Positions 18,460-28,181 of a stretch of 64,000 nt of DNA are shown here, piece after piece. The stretch covers positions 1-64,000 of the forward strand of contig NZ_JACBJG010000014.1 of the NCBI RefSeq assembly GCF_015910535.1. Reading direction: 5' to 3'. The position numbers were made by a program, and so were the translations under genes. The notes beneath the pieces were generated by a model. The model was not told where the DNA came from. It saw only the letters and a list, made by a program, of their open reading frames with translations, and ran no database searches. Origin of the DNA: Saccharomonospora sp. NB11. GTDB lineage: Bacteria; Actinomycetota; Actinomycetes; Mycobacteriales; Pseudonocardiaceae. How positions within the stretch are numbered: the stretch's first letter is position 1; every line of letters starts with the position of its first letter.

Positions 18460-18547
18460 CTGGACCTCGACTTCTCGGCCGGCGCGTCGGCCGCGCCGAG
18501 ACCGGAGGTCGCGGACGCCGCACCTCTGCGCCGGAGGCGGTGGTGGC

Positions 18548-18674
18548 GTCACGTGAACGGCAGGCGACCTGGCTCGGTCCGCCGACGACGGGAAGTCGTC
18601 CCGGGGACCATCACAGTTGCGGCACAGCGCCGGATTCGCACCGGACTTCGCTGCAGCTCACGTCGACGTGACAC
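18548..18674 (-). ncRNA. Cobalamin riboswitch
   Basis: Read on the minus strand, all hallmark elements of the AdoCbl class are present in order. The P1 5' arm (GTCACGT) is followed by GTCCGGTGCGAATCCGG, CGCTGTGCCGCAACTGTGATGG, a central GACGACTTCCCGTCGTC hairpin and the B12 box AGCCAGGTCGCCTGCC. P1 closes with ACGTGAC. It precedes btuFCD. The family lowers expression of B12 uptake and synthesis genes when cobalamin is plentiful. Confidence 0.93.
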
Positions 18675-18708
18675 TACCAGAGCGCAACCGGCGCGTAGAC
18701 TGGGTGAG

Positions 18709-18836
18709 CGACTCGACCACGACCGGTCGAGTCGAACGCGCCTGGTCCCGGCGTCGCCCGGGACAGCAGACATCGCAGACCGCACACAGCAGTTCACGTC
18801 GATGTGACACGCTGCCGGATCGTTACCTCCGGCAGC
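18709..18836 (+). promoter_or_regulatory. gltB upstream region with two stable hairpins
   Basis: A TAGACT -10-like box at 18696-18701 is followed by a perfect 10-bp stem (CGACTCGACC, 6-base loop, GGTCGAGTCG; 18709-18734) and then a perfect 9-bp stem (GCTGCCGGA, 8-base loop, TCCGGCAGC; 18811-18836). Between them, at 18794-18807, lies a near-palindrome TCACGTCGATGTGA resembling the perfect palindrome in the riboswitch P1 arm at 18658-18671. Together they suggest a structured leader or operator region for gltB. Confidence 0.4.
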
Positions 18837-18868
18837 GGGAAATGGGCTGGTCGGAGCATGTTCGCAAC

Positions 18869-18884
18869 GTTTCCCGAATGTTAA
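18869..18884. promoter_or_regulatory. Possible GlnR half-operator upstream of gltB
   Basis: On the minus strand the sequence reads TTAAC-N6-GAAAC. This resembles the actinobacterial GlnR motif gTnAC-n6-GaAAC, with a perfect b half-site and one mismatch in the a half-site. It lies 73 bases before the gltB start. GlnR control of nitrogen assimilation genes is established in actinomycetes; a second full box is not visible here. Confidence 0.3.
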
Positions 18885-18956
18885 GGTCGCGCTCATCCGC
18901 GGGCCATGGTCGTCCCGTGCCGGCACGAGTGCAGCACGACGACGCAGGAGGTCCCC

Positions 18957-21900
18957 TTGATCTTCTCCGCGACCCCCGAGAGCCAGGGCCTCTATCGACC
19001 CGAGTCGGAGAGGGACGCCTGTGGCGTGGCGATGGTCGCCCACGTCCGGGGTGTTCGGTCCCACGACATCGTGAGCGACGGTCTCACCGCGCTCACCAAT
19101 CTCGATCACCGCGGAGCCGCGGGTGCGGAGCCCACCAGCGGTGACGGCGCGGGAATTTTGGTGCAACTGCCGGACTCGCTCATCCGGGCCACGGTCGACT
19201 TCCCGCTGCCCGAGCCGACCGACGACGGTGACCACCGTTACGCGGCGGGGCTGGCGTTCCTGCCGACCGAGGAGGACGTACGGGCCCGCGCTGTCGAGCT
19301 GATCGAGCGCATCGCCCGCGAGGAGAACCTGACCGTTCTCGGCTGGCGCGCCGTACCCACGGACCCGGACGCGGCCGACGTCGGGCCGACGGCACGGTCG
19401 GTGATGCCGCACGTGGCCATGCTCGTCGTGGCCGAGGCGGCCGACGCCGCCGAGGACGGCGGACGGGCCGGTCTCGACCTCGACCGGCTCGCGTTCTGCC
19501 TGCGCAAGCGGGCCGAGCACGAGAGCGTCGCCGCAGGTTGCGGGGTGTACTTCCCGTCGTTGTCGTCCCGGACGCTCGTCTACAAGGGGATGCTCACCCC
19601 GGTCCAGTTGCCGTTGTTCTTCCCCGACCTCCGCGACGAGCGGCTCACGAGTGCCATCGCTCTGGTGCACAGCCGGTTCTCGACCAACACGTTCCCCTCG
19701 TGGCCACTGGCCCACCCGTTCCGGTTCGTCGCCCACAACGGGGAGATCAACACAATCCGGGGCAACCGCAACCGGATGCGCTCGCGGGAGGCGTTGCTGG
19801 CCTCCGACCTGATCCCTGGTGATTTGAGTCGCCTGTACCCCGTGTGTTCACCGGACGGCTCCGACTCGGCGTCGTTCGACGAGGTGCTCGAACTGCTGCA
19901 CCTCGGGGGCCGAAGCCTGCCGCACGCCGTGTTGATGATGATCCCCGAGGCGTGGGAGAACCACACGACGATGGACCCGGCCCGGCGGGCGTTCTACCAG
20001 TTCCACGCGAGTCTCATGGAGCCGTGGGACGGGCCCGCGTGCGTGACGTTCACCGACGGGTCCCTGGTCGGGGCGGTGCTCGACCGCAACGGGCTGCGGC
20101 CGGCGCGGTGGTGGCGTACTGCCGACGACCGTGTCGTCTTCGCCAGCGAGAGTGGCGTGCTCGACGTGCCTCCGGACCGGGTTGTGGCGAAGGGCCGACT
20201 CAAGCCGGGACGCATGTTCTGTGTGGACACCGTCGCGGGCCGCGTCGTCGAGGACGACGAGATCAAGGCGGAGCTGGCCGCGCAGGCTCCCTATGCCGAG
20301 TGGCTGGCCGCGGGGCTGCTGCCGGTGGACAGCCTGCCCGAGCGGGAGCCGGTCACCCAAAGCCACGCCTCGGTGCGGCGCAGGCAGCTCGTCTTCGGCT
20401 ACACCGAGGAAGAGCTGAAGATCCTCCTGGCCCCGATGGCTCTCAAGGGGGCCGAACCCGTCGGGTCGATGGGGTCGGACACGCCTCCGTCGGTGCTGTC
20501 GAAGCGGTCGAGGCTGCTCTACGACTACTTCAAGCAGGGATTCGCGCAGGTCACCAACCCGCCGCTCGACACCATCCGCGAGGAACTGGTCACGTCGATG
20601 AGCCGGGTGATGGGGCCGGAGGAGAACCTGCTCGCGCCGGGGCCGGCGTCGTGTCGGCAGCTCCAGCTCGACTCGCCCGTCATCGACAACGAGCAGCTCG
20701 CCAAGCTCGTCCACGTCGCCGACGACGGCGAGCACTCCGACTTCGCGTGTGCCGTCCTCTCCGGACTGTTCGAGGTGGATGGTGGTGGACAGGCGCTCGC
20801 CGAGGCGATCACGCGGGTGCGGCAGGAGGCGTCGGAGGCCATCGCCGCGGGGGCGCGCACCCTCGTGCTCTCCGACCGCGACTCCGACCACAGGATGGCT
20901 CCCATCCCGTCGTTGCTGCTGGTCTCCGCGGTTCACCACCACCTCGTACGGACCAAGGAACGGCTGCGGGTGGCGCTCGTGGTGGAGACGGGTGACGCGC
21001 GCGAGGTCCATCACGTGGCGCTGCTGCTCGGGTACGGCGCGGCGGCCGTGAACCCGTACCTGGCGTTCGAGTCGATCGAGAACCTGCTGGCGCGCGGCGA
21101 CCTCGACGGGATCGAGCCTCGCGCCGCCGTGCGCAACTACGTCACGGCGCTCGGCAAGGGCGTCCTGAAGATCATGTCCAAGATGGGCATCTCGACCGTC
21201 GGTGCCTACACCGGCGCGCAGGTGTTCGAAGCCCTCGGCCTCTCGCAGGACGTCCTCGACGAGTACTTCACCGGCACCGTCTCCACGCTGGACGGCGTGG
21301 GACTCGACGTGCTCGCCGAGGAAGTGGCGGTGCGGCACCGACGCGCCTATCCGGACAACCCCGCCGAGCACGCCCACCGGGGCTTGGAGAGCGGTGGCCA
21401 CTACGCCTACCGGCGGGACGGGGAACTGCACCTGTTCACCCCGGAGACCGTGTTCCTGCTGCAACACGCGACGAAGTCGCGTCGCGAGGAGGTGTACCGC
21501 CGCTACGTCGACGAGGTGAACCGGCTCAATCGGGAGGGCGGTGTGCTGCGCGGGCTGTTCTCCCTGCGGGAGGGCGTTCGCGAACCCGTGCCGATTGAGG
21601 AGGTCGAGTCGGTGGAGTCGATCTGCCGCCGCTTCAACACCGGCGGCATGTCGTACGGCTCGTTGTCCAGCGAGGCACACGAGACGCTCGCGATCGCGAT
21701 GAACACGATCGGGGGCCGCTCCAACTCGGGCGAGGGCGGTGAGGACGCGGATCGGCTGCACGACCCGTTGCGGCGCAGCGCGGTGAAGCAGGTCGCGAGC
21801 GGGCGGTTCGGGGTCACGAGCGAGTACCTGGTCAGCGCCGACGACATCCAGATCAAGATGGCGCAGGGTGCCAAGCCCGGCGAGGGCGGACAACTGCCGC

Positions 21901-23546
21901 CGAACAAGGTGTACCCGTGGATCGCGAAGACCCGGCACTCCACACCCGGGGTGGGCCTGATCTCGCCGCCTCCGCACCACGACATCTACTCGATCGAGGA
22001 CCTCGCCCAGCTCATCCACGACCTCAAGAACGCCAACGAGCACGCCCGGATCAACGTCAAGCTCGTGAGTTCCTTCGGGGTGGGCACCGTGGCCGCGGGG
22101 GTCTCGAAGGCCCACGCCGACGTGGTGCTGATCTCCGGCCACGACGGTGGCACGGGGGCCGCACCCATGAACTCGTTGAAGCACGCGGGGACACCGTGGG
22201 AGATCGGGCTCGCCGAGACGCAGCAGACGTTGCTGTTGAACGGATTGCGTGACCGCATCACGGTGCAGGTCGACGGCGGCTTGAAGACCGGTCGGGACGT
22301 CGTCGTGGCGGCGTTGCTCGGCGCCGAGGAGTACGGCTTCGCGACGGCCCCGCTGGTGGTCGCGGGCTGCGTCATGATGCGGGTGTGTCACCTGGACACC
22401 TGTCCCGTCGGGGTCGCGACGCAGAACCCCGCGCTGCGCGAGCGGTACACCGGACAGGCCGAGCACGTGGTGAACTACTTCCGGTTCGTGGCGCAGGAGG
22501 TGCGGGAGTACCTGGCGCGACTGGGTTTCCGGTCGCTGGACGAGATGATCGGGCACGCCGACCTGCTTGACGTCGACGAGGCGGTGCAGCACTGGAAGGC
22601 CGCAGGACTCGATCTGTCGCCGATCTTCGAGGTCCCGGCCGACCCCGTCGCGGGCCCCCAGCACGGCGGTGCGCGACGCAAGGTCCGCGATCAGGACCAT
22701 GGGTTGGACCAGGCGTTGGACCGCACACTCGTGCAGCTCGCCGAGGCGGCGCTGCAGGACGCGCGTCCGGTGCGCCTCGACCTGCCGGTGCGCAACGTCA
22801 ACCGCACCGTCGGCACGATGCTCGGGTCCGAGGTCACCCGCCGCTACGGCAGCGCGGGACTGCCCGACGACACCATCCACGTGCGACTCACCGGGTCGGC
22901 AGGGCAGTCGCTCGGCGCCTTCCTGCCGCCGGGGGTGACGCTGGACCTCGTGGGCGACGCCAACGACTACGTCGGCAAGGGGCTCTCGGGCGGGCGCATC
23001 GTGGTGCGGCCCCACCCGGACGCCTCGTACGCCGCGCAGGACCAGGTGATCGCGGGCAACACGATCGCCTACGGGGCCACGTCGGGTGAGCTGTTCCTGC
23101 GCGGGCAGGTCGGGGAACGTTTCGGGGTGCGCAACTCGGGCGCCCTGTTGGTCGCCGAGGGCGTGGGTGACCACGCGTTCGAGTACATGACCGGGGGCCG
23201 CGCCGTGGTGCTGGGCGGCACCGGCCGCAACGTCGCCGCGGGCATGTCGGGCGGCATCGCGTACGTGCTCCGGCTGCACGAGGCCGACCTCAACCGCGCG
23301 ATGGTGGAGGTCGAGCCCCTGGACGGCGACGACGCGGCCTGGCTACGGGACGTCGTGGAGAGGCACCACCGCCTGACGGGTTCGACGGTCGCGGCGTGGT
23401 TGCTCGACGACTGGGAGCGCCGGGCGGAGGCGTTCACGAAGGTGATGCCGAAGGACTACCGCCGTGTGCTGGAGGCCGCGGAGCGGGCGAAGGCGCAGGG
23501 GCGAGATGTGGACGAAGTGGTCATGGAGGAGGCGTCGCGTGGCTGA
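18957..23546 (+). CDS. gltB: Glutamate synthase, large subunit
   Basis: A 1529-residue alpha subunit of NADPH-GOGAT, which converts 2-oxoglutarate and glutamine to two glutamates with GltD. A short propeptide precedes the N-terminal nucleophile Cys22 ([15 protein letters not shown]). The central and FMN-binding synthase domain follows, with the 3Fe-4S loop in [15 protein letters not shown] and a GXGXG beta-helix at the C terminus ([21 protein letters not shown]). TTG at 18957 is chosen for its AGGAGG site at 18946-18951. The gene ends inside the first unit of the 75/76-bp repeat array that leads to gltD. Confidence 0.95.
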   Translation: MIFSATPESQGLYRPESERDACGVAMVAHVRGVRSHDIVSDGLTALTNLDHRGAAGAEPTSGDGAGILVQLPDSLIRATVDFPLPEPTDDGDHRYAAGLAFLPTEEDVRARAVELIERIAREENLTVLGWRAVPTDPDAADVGPTARSVMPHVAMLVVAEAADAAEDGGRAGLDLDRLAFCLRKRAEHESVAAGCGVYFPSLSSRTLVYKGMLTPVQLPLFFPDLRDERLTSAIALVHSRFSTNTFPSWPLAHPFRFVAHNGEINTIRGNRNRMRSREALLASDLIPGDLSRLYPVCSPDGSDSASFDEVLELLHLGGRSLPHAVLMMIPEAWENHTTMDPARRAFYQFHASLMEPWDGPACVTFTDGSLVGAVLDRNGLRPARWWRTADDRVVFASESGVLDVPPDRVVAKGRLKPGRMFCVDTVAGRVVEDDEIKAELAAQAPYAEWLAAGLLPVDSLPEREPVTQSHASVRRRQLVFGYTEEELKILLAPMALKGAEPVGSMGSDTPPSVLSKRSRLLYDYFKQGFAQVTNPPLDTIREELVTSMSRVMGPEENLLAPGPASCRQLQLDSPVIDNEQLAKLVHVADDGEHSDFACAVLSGLFEVDGGGQALAEAITRVRQEASEAIAAGARTLVLSDRDSDHRMAPIPSLLLVSAVHHHLVRTKERLRVALVVETGDAREVHHVALLLGYGAAAVNPYLAFESIENLLARGDLDGIEPRAAVRNYVTALGKGVLKIMSKMGISTVGAYTGAQVFEALGLSQDVLDEYFTGTVSTLDGVGLDVLAEEVAVRHRRAYPDNPAEHAHRGLESGGHYAYRRDGELHLFTPETVFLLQHATKSRREEVYRRYVDEVNRLNREGGVLRGLFSLREGVREPVPIEEVESVESICRRFNTGGMSYGSLSSEAHETLAIAMNTIGGRSNSGEGGEDADRLHDPLRRSAVKQVASGRFGVTSEYLVSADDIQIKMAQGAKPGEGGQLPPNKVYPWIAKTRHSTPGVGLISPPPHHDIYSIEDLAQLIHDLKNANEHARINVKLVSSFGVGTVAAGVSKAHADVVLISGHDGGTGAAPMNSLKHAGTPWEIGLAETQQTLLLNGLRDRITVQVDGGLKTGRDVVVAALLGAEEYGFATAPLVVAGCVMMRVCHLDTCPVGVATQNPALRERYTGQAEHVVNYFRFVAQEVREYLARLGFRSLDEMIGHADLLDVDEAVQHWKAAGLDLSPIFEVPADPVAGPQHGGARRKVRDQDHGLDQALDRTLVQLAEAALQDARPVRLDLPVRNVNRTVGTMLGSEVTRRYGSAGLPDDTIHVRLTGSAGQSLGAFLPPGVTLDLVGDANDYVGKGLSGGRIVVRPHPDASYAAQDQVIAGNTIAYGATSGELFLRGQVGERFGVRNSGALLVAEGVGDHAFEYMTGGRAVVLGGTGRNVAAGMSGGIAYVLRLHEADLNRAMVEVEPLDGDDAAWLRDVVERHHRLTGSTVAAWLLDDWERRAEAFTKVMPKDYRRVLEAAERAKAQGRDVDEVVMEEASRG

Positions 23547-23697
23547 GACTTGTGGTGCAGCTGGGCGCGCCGACCGGGTGCGGGTGTCCCGCAAGGTACA
23601 GAGGAGGCGTCGCGTGGCTGACAATCGTTGGGCGGCTTCGCGCGCCGACCGGGTGCGGGTGTTCCCGCATGACACAGAGGAGGCGTCGCGTGGCTGA
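23539..23697 (+). CDS. Repeat-encoded mini-ORF 1 (52 aa)
   Basis: It starts at the GTG that overlaps the gltB stop (GTGGCTGA) behind AGGAGG and spans one A and one B repeat unit. It ends in the same overlap structure at the third block. The peptide is Arg-rich (about 13 Arg, including an RRRR run) and ends EEASRG like GltB itself. No known family. It may be translated only to carry ribosomes towards gltD. Confidence 0.4.
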   Translation: MAETCGAAGRADRVRVSRKVQRRRRVADNRWAASRADRVRVFPHDTEEASRG

Positions 23698-23848
23698 GAC
23701 TTGTGGTGCAGCTGGGCGCGCCGACCGGGTGCGGGTGTCCCGCATGACACGGAGGAGGCGTCGCGTGGCTGACAATCGTTGGGCGGCTTCGCGCGCCGAC
23801 CGGGTGCGGGTGTTCCCGCATGACACAGAGGAGGCGTCGCGTGGCTGA
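23690..23848 (+). CDS. Repeat-encoded mini-ORF 2 (52 aa)
   Basis: A near-copy of mini-ORF 1 spanning the second A and B units, with the same AGGAGG, GTG start and overlapping TGA. Differences are confined to a few residues (for example SRMTRRRRR instead of SRKVQRRRR). Its start overlaps the stop of mini-ORF 1 and its stop overlaps the start of mini-ORF 3. Confidence 0.4.
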   Translation: MAETCGAAGRADRVRVSRMTRRRRRVADNRWAASRADRVRVFPHDTEEASRG

Positions 23849-23924
23849 GACTTGTGGTGCAGCTGGGCGCGCCGACCGGGTGCGGGTGTTCCCGCATGAC
23901 ACAGAGGAGGCGTCGCGTGGCTGA
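23841..23924 (+). CDS. Repeat-encoded mini-ORF 3 (27 aa)
   Basis: It spans the final hybrid A' unit, which has an A-type 5' part and a B-type 3' part and is 76 bp long, so its frame closes after one unit. Its TGA overlaps the gltD GTG exactly as the gltB stop overlaps mini-ORF 1. It completes an unbroken chain of stop/start overlaps from gltB to gltD. Confidence 0.4.
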   Translation: MAETCGAAGRADRVRVFPHDTEEASRG

Positions 23925-25422
23925 CCCCAAGGGCTTTCTGCGGTACAGCCGCGTCGAGCGGCCCAAGCGTCCGCGTGAGGAACGGATCGGCGACTGGCAC
24001 GAGGTGTACGCCGACACCGATCCGGTGGAACGGGACCGTGCCGTGTCGACTCAGGCGACGCGGTGCATGGACTGTGGTGTCCCGTTCTGCCACTCGGGCA
24101 GCGCCGGCTGTCCGTTGGGCAACCTGATTCCGGAGTGGAACGACCTGGTGCGGCGGGGAGAGTGGTTCCGGGCGTCGGAGCGCCTGCACGCCACCAACAA
24201 CTTCCCGGAGTTCACGGGGAAGTTGTGTCCCGCGCCGTGTGAGGCGGCGTGTGTGCTGGCGATCTCCCCGGACTCGGGTGGTGCTGTCACCATCAAGCGG
24301 GTCGAGGAGGCCATCGCCGCACATGCGTGGGAGGCCGGGCACGTCCCCGTGGCCCAGGCCGTGTCCTCGACGGGGCACACGGTGGCCGTGGTGGGCTCCG
24401 GTCCCGCCGGACTGGCGGCGGCGCAGCAGCTCACGCGCGCCGGGCACGAGGTGACCGTCTTCGAGCGGGACGACCGGCTCGGCGGACTTCTCCGGTACGG
24501 CATTCCCGAGTTCAAGATGGAGAAGCACGTGCTCGACCGCAGGCTCGCGCAGTTGCGGGAGGAGGGCACCACGTTCGTCACGGGATGCGAGGTCGGGGTG
24601 GACGTCACCGTGGACGAGCTGAAGGAGCGGTTCGACGCGGTGGTGCTCGCGGTCGGCGTGTTGCGGGGGCGTGACGACACGGCCACGCCGGGACGTCACC
24701 TGGACGGCATCCACCTCGCGATGGAGCACCTCGTGGCCGCCAACCGGGAGTGCGAGGGTGACGGGCCGGCGGAGGTGCACGCGCGGGACAAGCACGTCGT
24801 CGTCATCGGGGGCGGGGACACGGGTGCCGACTGCTACGGCACGGCGATCCGCCAGGGCGCGCTGTCGGTGACCCAGCTCGACCGGTATCCGCAGCCACCG
24901 TCCACACGGGACGACGAGGTCTCGCCGTGGCCGGTGTGGCCGTACGTGTTGCGGACGTATCCCGCGCACGAGGAGGCCGGACAACGTCGTTTCGCCGTGG
25001 CCGTGCAGCGGTTCGTCGGCGACGACGACGGTCATGTCCGCGAGATCGAGCTGCGGGAGGTGGAGGTGCGCAAGGACCCGGAGACGGGTCGGCGCGAGGT
25101 GGTCCCCACCAGCGACGAGGTCGAGCGGCTGCCCGCCGACCTCGTGTTGCTCGCGATCGGCTTCGAGGGTGTGGAGCCGATGCCGCTGCTGGACGGGCTC
25201 GGGTTGTCGTTGACGGGGCGGGGCACGGTCTCGTGCGGTGCGGACTGGCAGACGCAGGCACCGGGGGTGTTCGTCTGCGGTGACGCCCATCGCGGCGCGT
25301 CGCTGGTGGTCTGGGCCATCGCCGAAGGCCGCTCGGCCGCCAGGGCGGTGGACGAGTACCTGACGGGGTCGTCCGAGTTGCCCGCACCGGTGCATCCCAC
25401 GGCGTTGCCGTTGGCGGTCTGA
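23917..25422 (+). CDS. gltD: Glutamate synthase, small subunit
   Basis: A 501-residue beta subunit that oxidises NADPH and passes electrons through FAD and Fe-S clusters to GltB. The N-terminal cysteine-rich segment (CMDCGVPFCHSGSAGCP and LCPAPCEAACV) binds 4Fe-4S clusters. A GSGPAGLAAA FAD site follows near residue 162 and a GGGDTGADC NADPH site near 297. The start GTG (MADPKGFLRYSR) lies in the sixth copy of the junction repeat, behind AGGAGG. A hairpin shortly after the stop may end the operon. Confidence 0.95.
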   Translation: MADPKGFLRYSRVERPKRPREERIGDWHEVYADTDPVERDRAVSTQATRCMDCGVPFCHSGSAGCPLGNLIPEWNDLVRRGEWFRASERLHATNNFPEFTGKLCPAPCEAACVLAISPDSGGAVTIKRVEEAIAAHAWEAGHVPVAQAVSSTGHTVAVVGSGPAGLAAAQQLTRAGHEVTVFERDDRLGGLLRYGIPEFKMEKHVLDRRLAQLREEGTTFVTGCEVGVDVTVDELKERFDAVVLAVGVLRGRDDTATPGRHLDGIHLAMEHLVAANRECEGDGPAEVHARDKHVVVIGGGDTGADCYGTAIRQGALSVTQLDRYPQPPSTRDDEVSPWPVWPYVLRTYPAHEEAGQRRFAVAVQRFVGDDDGHVREIELREVEVRKDPETGRREVVPTSDEVERLPADLVLLAIGFEGVEPMPLLDGLGLSLTGRGTVSCGADWQTQAPGVFVCGDAHRGASLVVWAIAEGRSAARAVDEYLTGSSELPAPVHPTALPLAV

Positions 25423-25437
25423 CGGAGGTCTTCGCTA

Positions 25438-25464
25438 CTCCACTCGCGGGAGTCGTGAGTGGAG
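25438..25464. terminator. Stem-loop after gltD
   Basis: A perfect 8-bp inverted repeat, CTCCACTC and GAGTGGAG, with an 11-base loop begins 16 bases after the gltD stop. There is no T-run, as is common for actinobacterial terminators. Confidence 0.5.
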
Positions 25465-25578
25465 CGATCGGCTCGTTCACCCTGGTCGTCCCTCGCTCGG
25501 CGGTACCGCGACCGGGCGAGTTCTCGGATCGTTGCCACCACTCGGTTGGCTACTCACCAACAGTGTGGAGGCATCGTG

Positions 25579-26592
25579 ATGAAGCGAGGGATGTCGCGGA
25601 CGGTCACTCTGCTCGCGGCCGGAGTGATGGCGACAGCACTGGCGACTCCCGCATTCGCGGAAGTCCAACGGGAGAGCATGGCCCCCGACGACGTCGCCGT
25701 CAACGAGATGGCCACGACGGCCGACGAGGTCGTCGCGTACTGGACGCCCGAGCGGATGCGCGAGGCCGTCCCGATGGATCTTCTGCTCGCCGACGCGGCC
25801 GACGTGGCCGCCGGGGCGACGGCGGACGTGTCGCCGGAGGCCGTGGCGGAACGAGTGGCGGAGGTTGCTCGTGGTGAGGCGCGCACGGTGCCCGGTGTCG
25901 CCCCGACGGCGTTCCCGAACGCCGGGGGGCCGTGGGACGGCGGTGGCGAGGTCGTCCAGACGGCGGGCCGCGTGTTCTTCAACTTCGACGGCAACGCCTC
26001 CTCCTGCAGCGGCAACGCGGTGACGAGCGGCAACAAGAGCGTCGTCATCACGGCCGGGCACTGCGTGAAGTACCAGGGGAGCTGGCACACCGACTGGATC
26101 TTCGTCCCCGCGTACGACGACGGGAACGCCCCGTACGGGGAGTGGCCTGCTCGGTTGACGCTCACCACGCCGCAGTGGGAGCAGAGCGAGGACATGAACT
26201 ACGACGTCGGCGCCGCCGTCGTCGAGCAGGTCGGCGGGCAGTACCTCACCGACGTCGTGGGCGCGCAGGGCATCGCGTTCAACCAGGGCCGCAACCTCGA
26301 CATGTACACGTTCGGCTACCCCGCCGCCTCGCCGTACGACGGTACCGAACTGATCTATTGCAGCGGTCCGACGATCACCGACTTCCTGCTCACCGGTGAC
26401 CACGGCATGAACTGCGACATGACGGGCGGGTCGAGTGGCGGACCGTGGTTCCTCGACTTCGACGAGTCGACCGGTACGGGCGTGCAGGCATCGGTGAACA
26501 GCTTCGGCTACACCTTCCTGCCCGGCTACATGTTCGGCCCCTACTTCGGTTCCGAGGCCGAGGCGCTCTACGAGGCCGCCCAGACGTCCTGA
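25579..26592 (+). CDS. Secreted trypsin-like (S1/V8-type) serine protease
   Basis: A 337-residue exported protein. The signal peptide MKRGMSRTVTLLAAGVMATA with an AFA cleavage site ends near residue 27. A propeptide-like region of about 90 residues follows, then a chymotrypsin-fold protease with His161 (TAGHC), Asp209 (NYDVGAA) and Ser286 (GGSSGGPW). Cysteine pairs around the His and Ser suggest disulfides, as expected outside the cell. The ATG has a GGAGG site 7 bases upstream; GTG three bases earlier is an alternative. It is a stand-alone gene between gltD and aroG. Substrate unknown. Confidence 0.87.
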   Translation: MKRGMSRTVTLLAAGVMATALATPAFAEVQRESMAPDDVAVNEMATTADEVVAYWTPERMREAVPMDLLLADAADVAAGATADVSPEAVAERVAEVARGEARTVPGVAPTAFPNAGGPWDGGGEVVQTAGRVFFNFDGNASSCSGNAVTSGNKSVVITAGHCVKYQGSWHTDWIFVPAYDDGNAPYGEWPARLTLTTPQWEQSEDMNYDVGAAVVEQVGGQYLTDVVGAQGIAFNQGRNLDMYTFGYPAASPYDGTELIYCSGPTITDFLLTGDHGMNCDMTGGSSGGPWFLDFDESTGTGVQASVNSFGYTFLPGYMFGPYFGSEAEALYEAAQTS

Positions 26593-28104
<1,512 letters not shown>

Positions 28105-28118
28105 GCGGGGCAGTCATC

Positions 28119-28160
28119 GGAAACGACGGCGGTCGGCGGTGAGCCGGCCGCCGTCGTTCC
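28119..28160. terminator. Bidirectional terminator between aroG and the kinase gene
   Basis: A long stem (left arm 28119-28137, right arm 28143-28160, one bulge, GGTGA loop) built on CGACGGCGG and CCGCCGTCG. It is followed by TTGT and lies between convergent genes. Confidence 0.7.
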
Positions 28161-28181
28161 TTGTGGGTCAGTGAGTCGTGC

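Larger units (their letters stand above)
23526..23924 (+). repeat. gltB-gltD junction repeat array (75/76-bp units)
   Basis: The 21-base block that forms the gltB end, an AGGAGG ribosome site and a GTGGCTGA stop/start overlap occurs six times, at 23526, 23601, 23677, 23752, 23828 and 23904. Five spacers separate the copies, in the order A-B-A-B-A'. They differ in about 20 central bases and share a GC-rich 3' part with a hairpin (GCGGG, TGT or TGTT loop, CCCGC). The last block starts gltD. Units of 75 bp keep frame and units of 76 bp shift it, which creates three coupled mini-ORFs. Confidence 0.95.

Noticed and set aside
19848-23279. Long open frame (over 1100 codons) antisense to gltB
   Set aside because: It is the mirror of a very GC-rich coding frame, with no start signal, low complexity and no recognisable domain. 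gltB is unambiguous on the other strand.
23526-23924. CRISPR array
   Set aside because: The repeats are 21 bases with 54-55-base spacers that alternate between two sequences instead of being unique. They coincide with ribosome sites and start codons, and no cas genes are present.
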